A program made the translations under genes and the position numbers. The notes beneath the pieces were generated by a model. It saw only the letters and a list, made by a program, of their open reading frames with translations. It had not been told where the DNA came from and made no database searches. From Dehalococcoidales bacterium (GTDB taxonomy: Bacteria > Chloroflexota > Dehalococcoidia > Dehalococcoidales > JAQTVP01), in assembly GCA_028707015.1 (NCBI GenBank), contig JAQTVP010000109.1, positions 1 through 5,677 of the forward strand: DNA of 5,677 bases. The letters run 5' to 3'. This document shows positions 1 through 4,521 of this stretch, piece by piece; the first letter of the stretch is position 1; every line of letters starts with the position of its first letter.

Positions 1-337
1 ATGTGGTCGAAGGTAAAATAAAACCTTTGATTAACTCGCCACCGCAGTAATGTTGGTGCGCTTCTCGCCAAGCAAGTAATGTGTTCTCTAATTTGCCTAT
101 CGCATAACCACGATACAAAGCGAAACCTTGCCACTGGCATTTTTCTTTATGCTCGCAATAAAAGATTTCAGTCAATCCCTCTGTTATCTCTTTAAGGATA
201 GAGTCAGCAAAATCGTAATAAGCCAGTTTGAGATTTTTAGATGCTTTCCCCCAGTCCGCAGTTGGACTTTCCCAATGTTGGAGATGCCCATGAATTATAT
301 CATCTTGGAATAATATTTTTGCTATCCGTTCTCTCAT
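1..337 (-). CDS. Phage protein of unknown function, 3' end cut by the window edge
   Basis: An open frame starts with ATG at 337 and runs off the left edge without a stop, giving 112 complete codons. The protein begins MRERIAKILFQDD and continues with a helical, Trp/Tyr/His-rich region (for example HLQHWESPTADW at about residues 18-29). Cys61, Cys67 and Cys98, with His63 and nearby histidines, could bind a metal, but I do not recognise the family. The start is supported by GGAGG about 7 bases upstream and by an ATGA overlap with the stop of the 49-residue gene before it, which implies translational coupling. The gene is real by its position in an unbroken same-strand chain. Its function is unknown. 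Confidence 0.85.
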   Translation of the reverse strand, partial: MRERIAKILFQDDIIHGHLQHWESPTADWGKASKNLKLAYYDFADSILKEITEGLTEIFYCEHKEKCQWQGFALYRGYAIGKLENTLLAWREAHQHYCGGELIKGFILPSTT

Positions 338-483
338 CTTATATCCTCCAACTTAGACTTCTGTCTTTCAAACTCTTTAACAGCCGAAGCCCTATCGGAA
401 AACCTGCGGTGCAAACTTTTACCATTAACAATCACCCGCCATTTTCTAGCCTTTGGCATAAATTGCAATTCTACACCTTGCAT
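334..483 (-). CDS. Small basic phage protein, 49 residues, unknown function
   Basis: A short, positively charged protein starting MQGVELQFMPKARKWRVIVN and ending in a Lys/Glu-rich helix (KEFERQKSKLEDIR). The frame stays open further upstream to an ATG at 543, but that start would overlap the lipoprotein gene by 50 bases and has no ribosome binding site. The ATG at 483 has GGGAGG just upstream and lies 10 bases past the lipoprotein stop, so I chose it. The early segment (PKARKWRVIVNGKSLHRRFS) looks like two beta strands followed by a helix, which could resemble a small nucleic-acid-binding or AP2/integrase-arm-like fold. That is only an impression. The stop overlaps the next ATG (ATGA). Confidence 0.8.
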   Translation of the reverse strand: MQGVELQFMPKARKWRVIVNGKSLHRRFSDRASAVKEFERQKSKLEDIR

Positions 484-487
484 ATAT

Positions 488-493
488 CCTCCC
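488..493 (-). promoter_or_regulatory. Ribosome binding site that fixes the start at 483
   Basis: GGGAGG on the minus strand, four bases before the ATG at 483 and touching the stop codon of the lipoprotein gene. It favours the 49-residue product over the 69-residue reading that begins at 543. Confidence 0.75.
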
Positions 494-1072
494 TTAATCC
501 AGTGGTACAAATTCCACGATAAACCATCTTTGTTCCCTGACAACTTCTCCGTCCTCAGAGAATATCGGGAATGTATAATCGGCGTAATAAATCTTGCTGT
601 GCATAATCATTCCGGCAATCATGTGGGCATCCTCAGTGGAAGTCCATACTAATTGACCCTGGAATATTTTATCATACAGATTACGGTCAACGTAAGCCCA
701 TACCATAGGTTTACCTTTAGATATCCCATAGAAGTAAGCCTGTAAAGCATAGTTATCACAGTCAGGGTGTTCCTGTCCGTCCCAGTAGTTGAATAGAGGG
801 ATGCTCATACTGTCATAAAGTATCTTGTTAAATTCCTTGATGGTGTGAAAAACGTGTAAGGGATATTCCGGCACTCTTAATTCTTCATAGACTGTCTGGT
901 TTACAGTTACAATTACAGGCTTATGCCAGCGATCAACGTGTTTAGTAACAGGTGGTGCAGTAATAGTTTCGGTCACTGTCACTGTTTCAGGTGGTACTTC
1001 AACGTATTCTATCTGGGGAGTACAGCCTGCGAGTAATAATAAGCCTGATAGGATAATGATTAGTTTTAACAT
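494..1072 (-). CDS. Lipoprotein with a transglutaminase/cysteine-protease-like Cys-His-Asp motif
   Basis: A 192-residue protein with a classic lipoprotein signal: Lys3, a Leu/Ile-rich core and lipobox LAGC with Cys17 as the lipidated residue. It is followed by a Val/Thr/Pro-rich linker (about 21-45). The C-terminal half has HPDCDNYALQ (Cys105), EDAHMIAG (His150) and YYADYTFP (Asp165). The order Cys, His, Asp with C-D-x-Y-A after the cysteine resembles transglutaminase-like and related papain-fold enzymes. This assignment is inferred from motif spacing and not from a clear family match. The protein would be anchored on the outside of the cell membrane, so it could cut or cross-link a surface component or act in superinfection exclusion. 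The start has GGTGAT six bases upstream and overlaps the preceding gene by 7 bases. Confidence 0.85.
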   Translation of the reverse strand: MLKLIIILSGLLLLAGCTPQIEYVEVPPETVTVTETITAPPVTKHVDRWHKPVIVTVNQTVYEELRVPEYPLHVFHTIKEFNKILYDSMSIPLFNYWDGQEHPDCDNYALQAYFYGISKGKPMVWAYVDRNLYDKIFQGQLVWTSTEDAHMIAGMIMHSKIYYADYTFPIFSEDGEVVREQRWFIVEFVPLD

Positions 1073-1422
1073 TTCTTAATCACCCCCCATATTGCCCAGA
1101 ATAAGGCTAACGCAGGAGTATTCGCTTGTTTTATTATTGAACCCTGACCATTATCTGACCATATTTCGCAGGTATAACTAATCAGTAAATCATCATGCGC
1201 TGGTGCAATATATCTACGTACTTGTAAATCAACAAAGTTCTGATTCCGTTCCATGACTTCTGGCACGGCATACTCAAACAGATTATTAAGATTAAGATGT
1301 AAATCAAGGCCGGGGCCGTGGTTAGGGAACTGCCCGAATACGCCCATCTCATCAATGCCGATATGCTTAAACCCACACCATCTCCAAAACTCTTTAATCT
1401 GTTCCTTTGTCGGCTCGTTCAT
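1066..1422 (-). CDS. Phage protein of unknown function, 118 residues, possible ABA-sandwich/BC1872-like
   Basis: The protein starts MNEPTKEQIKEFWRWCGFKH and ends with a hydrophobic helix (TPALALFWAIWGVIKKC). The layout is an N-terminal helix, a central region with an N-L-N-N-L segment (about 44-48), strands around LLISYTCEIW and a closing helix that begins with Thr-Pro-Ala-Leu-Ala. It resembles small phage proteins in which a beta sheet is followed by an 'A..ALA.A' helix (the phage ABA-sandwich or BC1872-like type). I am not certain of this. It has a strong AAGGAG site before the ATG at 1422. The start overlaps the stop of the 25-residue lipoprotein-like ORF (ATGA), and its own end overlaps the lipoprotein gene by 7 bases. 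It was probably acquired as phage accessory cargo. Confidence 0.85.
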   Translation of the reverse strand: MNEPTKEQIKEFWRWCGFKHIGIDEMGVFGQFPNHGPGLDLHLNLNNLFEYAVPEVMERNQNFVDLQVRRYIAPAHDDLLISYTCEIWSDNGQGSIIKQANTPALALFWAIWGVIKKC

Positions 1423-1496
1423 CTCATCTCCTTATATTCAGGGGTACAGCCTATTAGAAATAACAGCAGCACGATTATAGATATCAGAGTTTTCAT
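1419..1496 (-). CDS. Micro-ORF, 25-residue lipoprotein-like peptide
   Basis: The ORF reads MKTLISIIVLLLFLIGC followed by TPEYKEMR. It has Lys2, a 13-residue hydrophobic core and a lipobox (L-I-G-C, Cys17), so the mature product would be a lipidated peptide of only nine residues. It starts inside the stop of the PP-loop gene (ATGA) and ends in ATGA with the start of the 118-residue gene, so it fills the junction exactly. Its codons also carry the AAGGAG that serves the next gene. Its own ribosome binding site is weak (GGTGGA about 10 bases upstream), so translation would rely on coupling. It resembles the N-terminus of the lipoprotein at 494-1072, with which it shares GCTP after the lipobox. 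It could be a functional mini-lipoprotein or a remnant of a longer gene. Confidence 0.45.
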   Translation of the reverse strand: MKTLISIIVLLLFLIGCTPEYKEMR

Positions 1497-2248
1497 TTTC
1501 TTTTTATCCACCACTGATATAATTCCTCGCCAGTTTCAAAGTGGTGCTTAAAGGGCTTGCCACGTTTTGTTAAATAATGCTGGTCTTTCATGCGTTGCAC
1601 AATCCTTTCCGCTGCTCGTTTCCAAAGCCTCGCAATTTTGGGGAACATTATTTCTTCTTTTTCCACTTCACGAGAAAATGGACACATCACGCAACCTATT
1701 CTTTTGAAACCGAGGTCATATAGTTCACAATAGGGGAGTTTGTTTTCCTTGTGATACTGCCAGATGTCAAAATCGTCAAAGTTTAGTATAGGGCGGATGA
1801 ATCTAAGATTACGCTTTTTGTTTCTGTGCATTTCAACATAACATTGATTACGCCTAACATTACCCTCTGCTCTACGATTGCCAACTACCACCAACCTACC
1901 AGTACCCCCAGCTTCTTTGATTATTCGGCAGCACCAACGGCTTATACGAGTTGGAAGTCCATTAGTGTCAACCAACTTCCAAAATCCTTTAGCGTGATAA
2001 TCCCAAATAACATCAGGATAATACTCTTTAATACACTTGTATATTTGAGGTGGGTCTATCGGGCTAACGCAGTAATGAGCGTCAAACTTAACACCAGCCT
2101 TAACAGCTAGGTCATAAATTGCCACACTATCTTTGCCACCAGAGAACGCCAGATAATATCCTTCGGGCGGCTCCCATGCCTGTAATAGGCTAATAGCTAC
2201 TTCCACCTTATTCTGCCCTGTTTCTAATGTTAATTGTTCTAATGCCAT
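1493..2248 (-). CDS. PP-loop ATP pyrophosphatase of the PAPS-reductase (CysH-like) family
   Basis: A 251-residue protein with the PP-loop SGGKDS at 36-41, which binds ATP or a sulfonucleotide. Other family features are RWCC (Cys106-Cys107), GNRRAEG (123-129), RPILNFDDFDIWQY (152-165) and GCVMCPF (Cys186, Cys189). The CC-x78-CxxC layout matches the [4Fe-4S] ligands of iron-sulfur sulfonucleotide reductases. The C-terminus has no cysteine after Cys189, so the catalytic Cys of true APS/PAPS reductases is absent. The protein may therefore be a PP-loop enzyme that activates or transfers sulfur, comparable in principle to DndC-type proteins, and not an assimilatory reductase. The start at 2248 has AGGAG about 10 bases upstream, inside a 19-residue micro-ORF. 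It is next to the methyltransferase-like gene. The family is certain; the reaction is not. Confidence 0.95.
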   Translation of the reverse strand: MALEQLTLETGQNKVEVAISLLQAWEPPEGYYLAFSGGKDSVAIYDLAVKAGVKFDAHYCVSPIDPPQIYKCIKEYYPDVIWDYHAKGFWKLVDTNGLPTRISRWCCRIIKEAGGTGRLVVVGNRRAEGNVRRNQCYVEMHRNKKRNLRFIRPILNFDDFDIWQYHKENKLPYCELYDLGFKRIGCVMCPFSREVEKEEIMFPKIARLWKRAAERIVQRMKDQHYLTKRGKPFKHHFETGEELYQWWIKRK

Positions 2249-2298
2249 TTATTCATAACTCCTAGAAATAACAGTGGTATTAAGATTAGTGTTTTCAT
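2239..2298 (-). CDS. Possible micro-ORF, 19-residue signal-like peptide without a lipobox
   Basis: The peptide MKTLILIPLLFLGVMNKWH starts on the stop of the methyltransferase-like gene (ATGA) and overlaps the first ten bases of the PP-loop gene. It shares its MKTL start and the 12 bases encoding LLFL (CTGTTATTTCTA on the minus strand) with the 25-residue micro-ORF at 1419-1496, so the two are probably related. The Gly-Cys of the lipobox is lost here and the AGGAG for the PP-loop gene occupies that place. It has only a weak ribosome binding site. It may be a decayed copy or a simple coupling leader, and I would not insist that it makes a functional product. Confidence 0.25.
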   Translation of the reverse strand: MKTLILIPLLFLGVMNKWH

Positions 2299-2936
2299 AG
2301 ATTGCCCCATTGTTCTGCCATTGCTTGAGCTATCCCAGGGAAGGTTTTGCTCCTTAGCCTCGCACGTTCTTCTGGTGGTAGTGAAAACGCTTCCGTATAC
2401 CACTTACTATCACCTTTGATTTTGCCGTGTATGGTTGTATGGTAAACAAATTCCCCTCTACCAACGTGAGTTTTACTGTCAAACATATCAGTTTGTTTTA
2501 TGTGTTTTAATTTCGGAAGGTTTTTTAACCACAACCAAGTTGGCTTAGTGGCTTCATCTCCAAAATAAAACGGGTTTATTTCTTGAGAATACTTGGCTAT
2601 TGTAGGACTTGCACAGCTTCTTGGATTTTCTAGGCAGATTTTGTTAATCGGCGCAGTCCATAAGTCAGCAAAAAATTTCAAAGCCTCTAGCCGTTTATAT
2701 ACACGCCCATCATCATTCCACCATCTTGTTCCAGCATAACTTATATAAGTGCATGGCGGATGCCCAATCATCAAATCCCACCCATCTCTCAAATGCTTAA
2801 TAACGTCATCTTGTATGTGCCACTCCGGATGACCACCAGAACACTCTTGAGTATCACACGAATATGCTTCATGACCTATCTCACGGAAAGCAATACAAAC
2901 AACCTGGCTTTCTTCACAAGCTACTAATACTCTCAT
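2295..2936 (-). CDS. Compact C5-cytosine methyltransferase-like protein
   Basis: A 213-residue protein of a type common in phages and usually annotated as DNA cytosine methyltransferase. The N-terminus (MRVLVACEESQ, then GHEAYSCD at 21-28) corresponds to the SAM-binding motif I and II region. GHPPCTY places Pro60-Pro61-Cys62 where the catalytic PPC motif IV belongs, and CLENP (101-105) matches the ENP motif VI. NPFYFGD and KPTWLWLKNLP (121-141) are hallmarks of this short subfamily, and PGIAQAMAEQWGN near the end resembles motif X. Full-size C5 enzymes are usually well over 300 residues with a target recognition domain, and there is no room for one here. It may methylate with a partner or act on a nucleotide. 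The start at 2936 has AGGA upstream and an ATGA overlap with an 18-residue micro-ORF. Activity is unproven. Confidence 0.9.
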   Translation of the reverse strand: MRVLVACEESQVVCIAFREIGHEAYSCDTQECSGGHPEWHIQDDVIKHLRDGWDLMIGHPPCTYISYAGTRWWNDDGRVYKRLEALKFFADLWTAPINKICLENPRSCASPTIAKYSQEINPFYFGDEATKPTWLWLKNLPKLKHIKQTDMFDSKTHVGRGEFVYHTTIHGKIKGDSKWYTEAFSLPPEERARLRSKTFPGIAQAMAEQWGNL

Positions 2937-2989
2937 ATCTCACATCCTGTTAAACATACTAAGGATAGGATTAAAAGTAGATGTTTCAT
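2933..2989 (-). CDS. Micro-ORF, 18-residue lipoprotein signal-like peptide
   Basis: The complete peptide is MKHLLLILSLVCLTGCEI. It has Lys2 and His3, a hydrophobic core and a perfect lipobox L-T-G-C (Cys16), followed by only two residues. It starts on the stop of the YopX gene (ATGA) and ends on the start of the methyltransferase-like gene (ATGA). A GGAG about 6-9 bases upstream (TTGGAGAAGTC before the ATG) makes this the best-initiated of the three micro-ORFs. The AGGA serving the next gene lies within its lipobox codons. It could be a real mini-lipoprotein, a coupling leader or the stub of a lost lipoprotein gene. Confidence 0.4.
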   Translation of the reverse strand: MKHLLLILSLVCLTGCEI

Positions 2990-3339
2990 GACTTCTCCAA
3001 TAGTTCAGGGTTCTGATAAATATTCCCGATAATATCTCTTCCTTCGCAGTAGTCTTGAGTTAATGGATATTTATCCCCTGTTTCTAGACCATTGATGTTT
3101 TGGAAATAAAATCCTCCCTCAAGCCAAATAACTTTCCAATCAGCGTAAGAATACCTACGTAGAATATCCCCCTCGTAAATCTCATTGCCGTTCTTGTCTT
3201 TGAGTCCAGTGTATTGCATAATAGGATAGACTTCCCATGAAACATAAGGAAAACCAGACCAAGTTCCATCATATACGCCAATGTCCTTATACATCATTTT
3301 ACGCCGCGAATCCCATTGCCTGAATTTAATCTCTCTCAT
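2986..3339 (-). CDS. YopX family protein
   Basis: A 117-residue protein with the full hallmark set of the YopX family (named for Bacillus phage SPbeta). These are MREIKFRQWD at the start, then M-Y-K, then PIMQYTGLKDKNGNEIYEGD (39-58), a central WKVIWLEGGFYF and the ending IIGNIYQNPELL (103-114). The length is typical. The family is very frequent in phages and prophages of Bacillota and others. It forms a compact beta-rich fold, and its molecular role is not established. The start at 3339 has AGGAGAGGGG just upstream. A 27-base gap separates it from the 47-residue gene before it, the largest gap in this window. The end overlaps an 18-residue lipoprotein-like ORF. Confidence 0.96.
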   Translation of the reverse strand: MREIKFRQWDSRRKMMYKDIGVYDGTWSGFPYVSWEVYPIMQYTGLKDKNGNEIYEGDILRRYSYADWKVIWLEGGFYFQNINGLETGDKYPLTQDYCEGRDIIGNIYQNPELLEKS

Positions 3340-3366
3340 TTCCCCTCTCCTAATGATATTTATTCC

Positions 3367-3510
3367 TCAATAGCCTTTCAACGACATAGCCATCAGGTAA
3401 TAACACCAGGCTGCTTTGTACTGTCTTTCCCCTGTTTCGTTTTCTGTTATCTTGCGTAGCCTGACAAGGTCAGGACAATTCTTTTCGTTTTGTTTCTGTG
3501 TATCATCCAT
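3367..3510 (-). CDS. Small phage protein, 47 residues, unknown function
   Basis: The frame starts MDDTQKQNEKNCPDLVRLRK and ends with AAWCYYLMAMSLKGY. The first half is polar and charged. The second has a Trp/Tyr/Met-rich patch and two isolated cysteines (12 and 36) that do not make an obvious metal site. The ATG lies one base past the stop of the 137-residue gene, and GAGGGT sits about 8 bases upstream inside that gene's last codons. The tight packing and the ribosome binding site make it a real gene. I recognise no family. Confidence 0.8.
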   Translation of the reverse strand: MDDTQKQNEKNCPDLVRLRKITENETGERQYKAAWCYYLMAMSLKGY

Positions 3511-3511
3511 C

Positions 3512-3925
3512 TTACTTACCCTCTTTGAGCCGGTACAATTTACCCTGCTGTTTGATTTTATCTATGGTGGCTTTCCAATCTTCAAGAATGTCATACACCA
3601 TATCGCCACGAGTGCCTTTAGTGGCTATCTTGTACCACTCATCCAGGCTATCCGTCAGCCCTTCCAGTTGGACTTCTTGGAATTGTGGTGATAAACTATT
3701 CGCATCATTATCTCTTGACGAGTTATAAGGATATGGTATTCTCTCAACCATTAAACCTCTACGCATAAGCCATTTCATCCAGTCAACATCCCTGCTTGAT
3801 ACTACAGCTTCAACAGGGAGATAGCCAGCGTCTAGGATTGCTTGGGCGATTTCTTCGTGTGAGTGATTTTGTCCATCAGAACAATAATCCCTTAGTATCT
3901 CTGCCAGTTTCTCTATCTCGTTCAT
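3512..3925 (-). CDS. Phage protein of unknown function, 137 residues
   Basis: The N-terminus (MNEIEKLAEILRDYC, then HSHEEIAQAILDAGY at 21-35) looks like the short helical module found at the front of many phage accessory proteins, in which an 'EKLAEIL' helix is followed by an 'A..IL..GY' helix. The middle (about 45-90) is mixed and rich in Asn, Ser and Asp. The C-terminal part is helical and charged (DMVYDILEDWKATIDKIKQQ). There are no catalytic motifs. The start at 3925 has AAGGAG seven bases upstream and lies three bases past the stop of the 51-residue gene. Its function is unknown and it is probably a soluble cytoplasmic protein. Confidence 0.87.
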   Translation of the reverse strand: MNEIEKLAEILRDYCSDGQNHSHEEIAQAILDAGYLPVEAVVSSRDVDWMKWLMRRGLMVERIPYPYNSSRDNDANSLSPQFQEVQLEGLTDSLDEWYKIATKGTRGDMVYDILEDWKATIDKIKQQGKLYRLKEGK

Positions 3926-3937
3926 ACTTCACTCCTT
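3923..3937 (-). promoter_or_regulatory. Ribosome binding site and start, second copy of a 15-base repeat
   Basis: AAGGAGTGAAGTATG on the minus strand initiates the 137-residue gene. The same 15 bases occur at 4082-4096 in front of the preceding gene, so the two initiation sites are identical. Confidence 0.75.
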
Positions 3938-4084
3938 GAGAGATTTAACCCAGCACTCAGCGCATATACGTTGCACCTCTTGGTCGTTTGTTGGTAGTTC
4001 CTCTAGTGGACAGGTTGGGATTGGGCATTGGTCGTCTGCGAACCTTGTTAAGACATCAATTAATTTTTCCTCAGAGATTTCCAT
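3929..4084 (-). CDS. Small Cys-rich phage protein, 51 residues, possible zinc binding
   Basis: The frame starts MEISEEKLIDVLTRFADDQC and has cysteines at 20, 25, 41 and 44. The arrangement C-x4-C followed by C-x2-C (ICAECWVKSLKE at the end) suggests a small zinc site. Short phage proteins that end with 'C..CW' plus a helix are common and uncharacterised. The start has a near-ideal AAGGAG seven bases upstream, and the gene sits in a 17-base-to-3-base spaced position between two well-supported genes. It was probably inherited as part of this accessory block. No reaction can be assigned. Confidence 0.85.
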   Translation of the reverse strand: MEISEEKLIDVLTRFADDQCPIPTCPLEELPTNDQEVQRICAECWVKSLKE

Positions 4085-4096
4085 ACTTCACTCCTT
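4082..4096 (-). promoter_or_regulatory. Ribosome binding site and start, first copy of a 15-base repeat
   Basis: AAGGAGTGAAGTATG on the minus strand initiates the 51-residue gene and is identical to the sequence at 3923-3937. Confidence 0.75.
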
Positions 4097-4101
4097 ATAG
4101 A

Positions 4102-4389
4102 CTAAGGTTTAAGGGACATTATTTCCTTATGGATAGCGGAAGCCTTGTCATACAGTTTCATTCCTTTATCAAATAACTCTTGAGCATCCGCCCACTTACG
4201 ATACCCTTCAATGGTTTTATCGCCTGTCCATTTATGGCTATCCTCAGTCGCTTGGTCAAGGACTCGTTTTGCTTCTTCAAGTAATGTATAATGTCTTGTC
4301 TCTAAAATATCTCTTTCAGTCGGGGGATAGAACCATCTGTTTTTAATAAGTCTTAACAACTCTTCTTTTGTTAAATCTTCAAGTTTCAT
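4102..4389 (-). CDS. Helical phage protein of unknown function, 95 residues
   Basis: The protein starts MKLEDLTKEELLRLIKNRWF, followed by YPPTERDIL. This N-terminal 'LTKEELL.LIK' helix and 'PT.RDIL' segment recurs in small phage proteins of unknown role. The rest is almost entirely helical and charged (about 30-95), with a heptad-like pattern that suggests a helical hairpin or short coiled coil. There is no cysteine and no signal peptide. The start at 4389 overlaps the stop of the 43-residue gene (ATGA) and has a G-rich ribosome binding site inside that gene. It could be an oligomerising or regulatory protein, but nothing in the sequence decides this. Confidence 0.87.
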   Translation of the reverse strand: MKLEDLTKEELLRLIKNRWFYPPTERDILETRHYTLLEEAKRVLDQATEDSHKWTGDKTIEGYRKWADAQELFDKGMKLYDKASAIHKEIMSLKP

Positions 4390-4517
4390 CCCTCTACCCC
4401 CTTGCTTTTCCAGTATTCATTAAGAATAACAATTATTTTGCCTAGTGCAATATACTTTTTAAGGCAGTTATCACATAATGGTTTTTCACTTGGTTGTTTA
4501 CATTCATGGCAGGTCAT
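4386..4517 (-). CDS. Small double-CxxC protein, 43 residues, probable zinc ribbon
   Basis: The frame starts MTCHECKQPSEKPLCDNCLK and has Cys3, Cys6, Cys15 and Cys18. The pattern C-x2-C-x8-C-x2-C is a textbook treble-clef or zinc-ribbon knuckle pair. A hydrophobic helix (YIALGKIIVILNEYW) and a basic tail follow. The ATG has AGGAG nine bases upstream inside the end of the exported-protein gene, and the stop overlaps the start of the 95-residue gene (ATGA). A role in binding DNA, RNA or a host protein is plausible for such a knuckle, but no partner can be named. Confidence 0.85.
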   Translation of the reverse strand: MTCHECKQPSEKPLCDNCLKKYIALGKIIVILNEYWKSKGVEG

Positions 4518-4521
4518 TTCG

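Noticed and set aside
128..522. Plus-strand open frames at 128-313 and 241-522
   Set aside because: They lie opposite the partial left-edge gene, the 49-residue gene and the end of the lipoprotein gene, which have ribosome binding sites and coupled starts. The plus-strand frames have neither.
334..543. A 69-residue version of the small basic protein starting at 543
   Set aside because: It would overlap the lipoprotein gene by 50 bases and has no ribosome binding site. GGGAGG directly before the ATG at 483 marks the better start.
1182..1376. Second minus-strand frame of 64 residues
   Set aside because: It is an out-of-frame reading inside the 118-residue gene, without its own initiation signal.
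494..1496. Lipoprotein genes as a spanin (Rz/Rz1) pair
   Set aside because: No holin, endolysin or inner-membrane coiled-coil partner is next to them, and the 192-residue protein is too large and enzyme-like for an outer spanin.
1253..2110. Plus-strand frames at 1253-1480, 1318-1551 and 1826-2110
   Set aside because: They are antisense shadows of the 118-residue and PP-loop genes. The PP-loop family match is decisive for the minus strand.
1493..2248. Naming the PP-loop gene cysH (assimilatory PAPS reductase)
   Set aside because: The C-terminal catalytic cysteine is missing, so the gene symbol would imply a reaction the sequence does not support.
3084..3281. Minus-strand frame of 65 residues
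   Set aside because: It is an alternative frame inside the YopX gene, whose family motifs cover the region.
3416..4176. Plus-strand frames at 3416-3691, 3498-3728 and 3988-4176
   Set aside because: They are opposite well-initiated minus-strand genes and have low-complexity hydrophobic translations typical of antisense frames.
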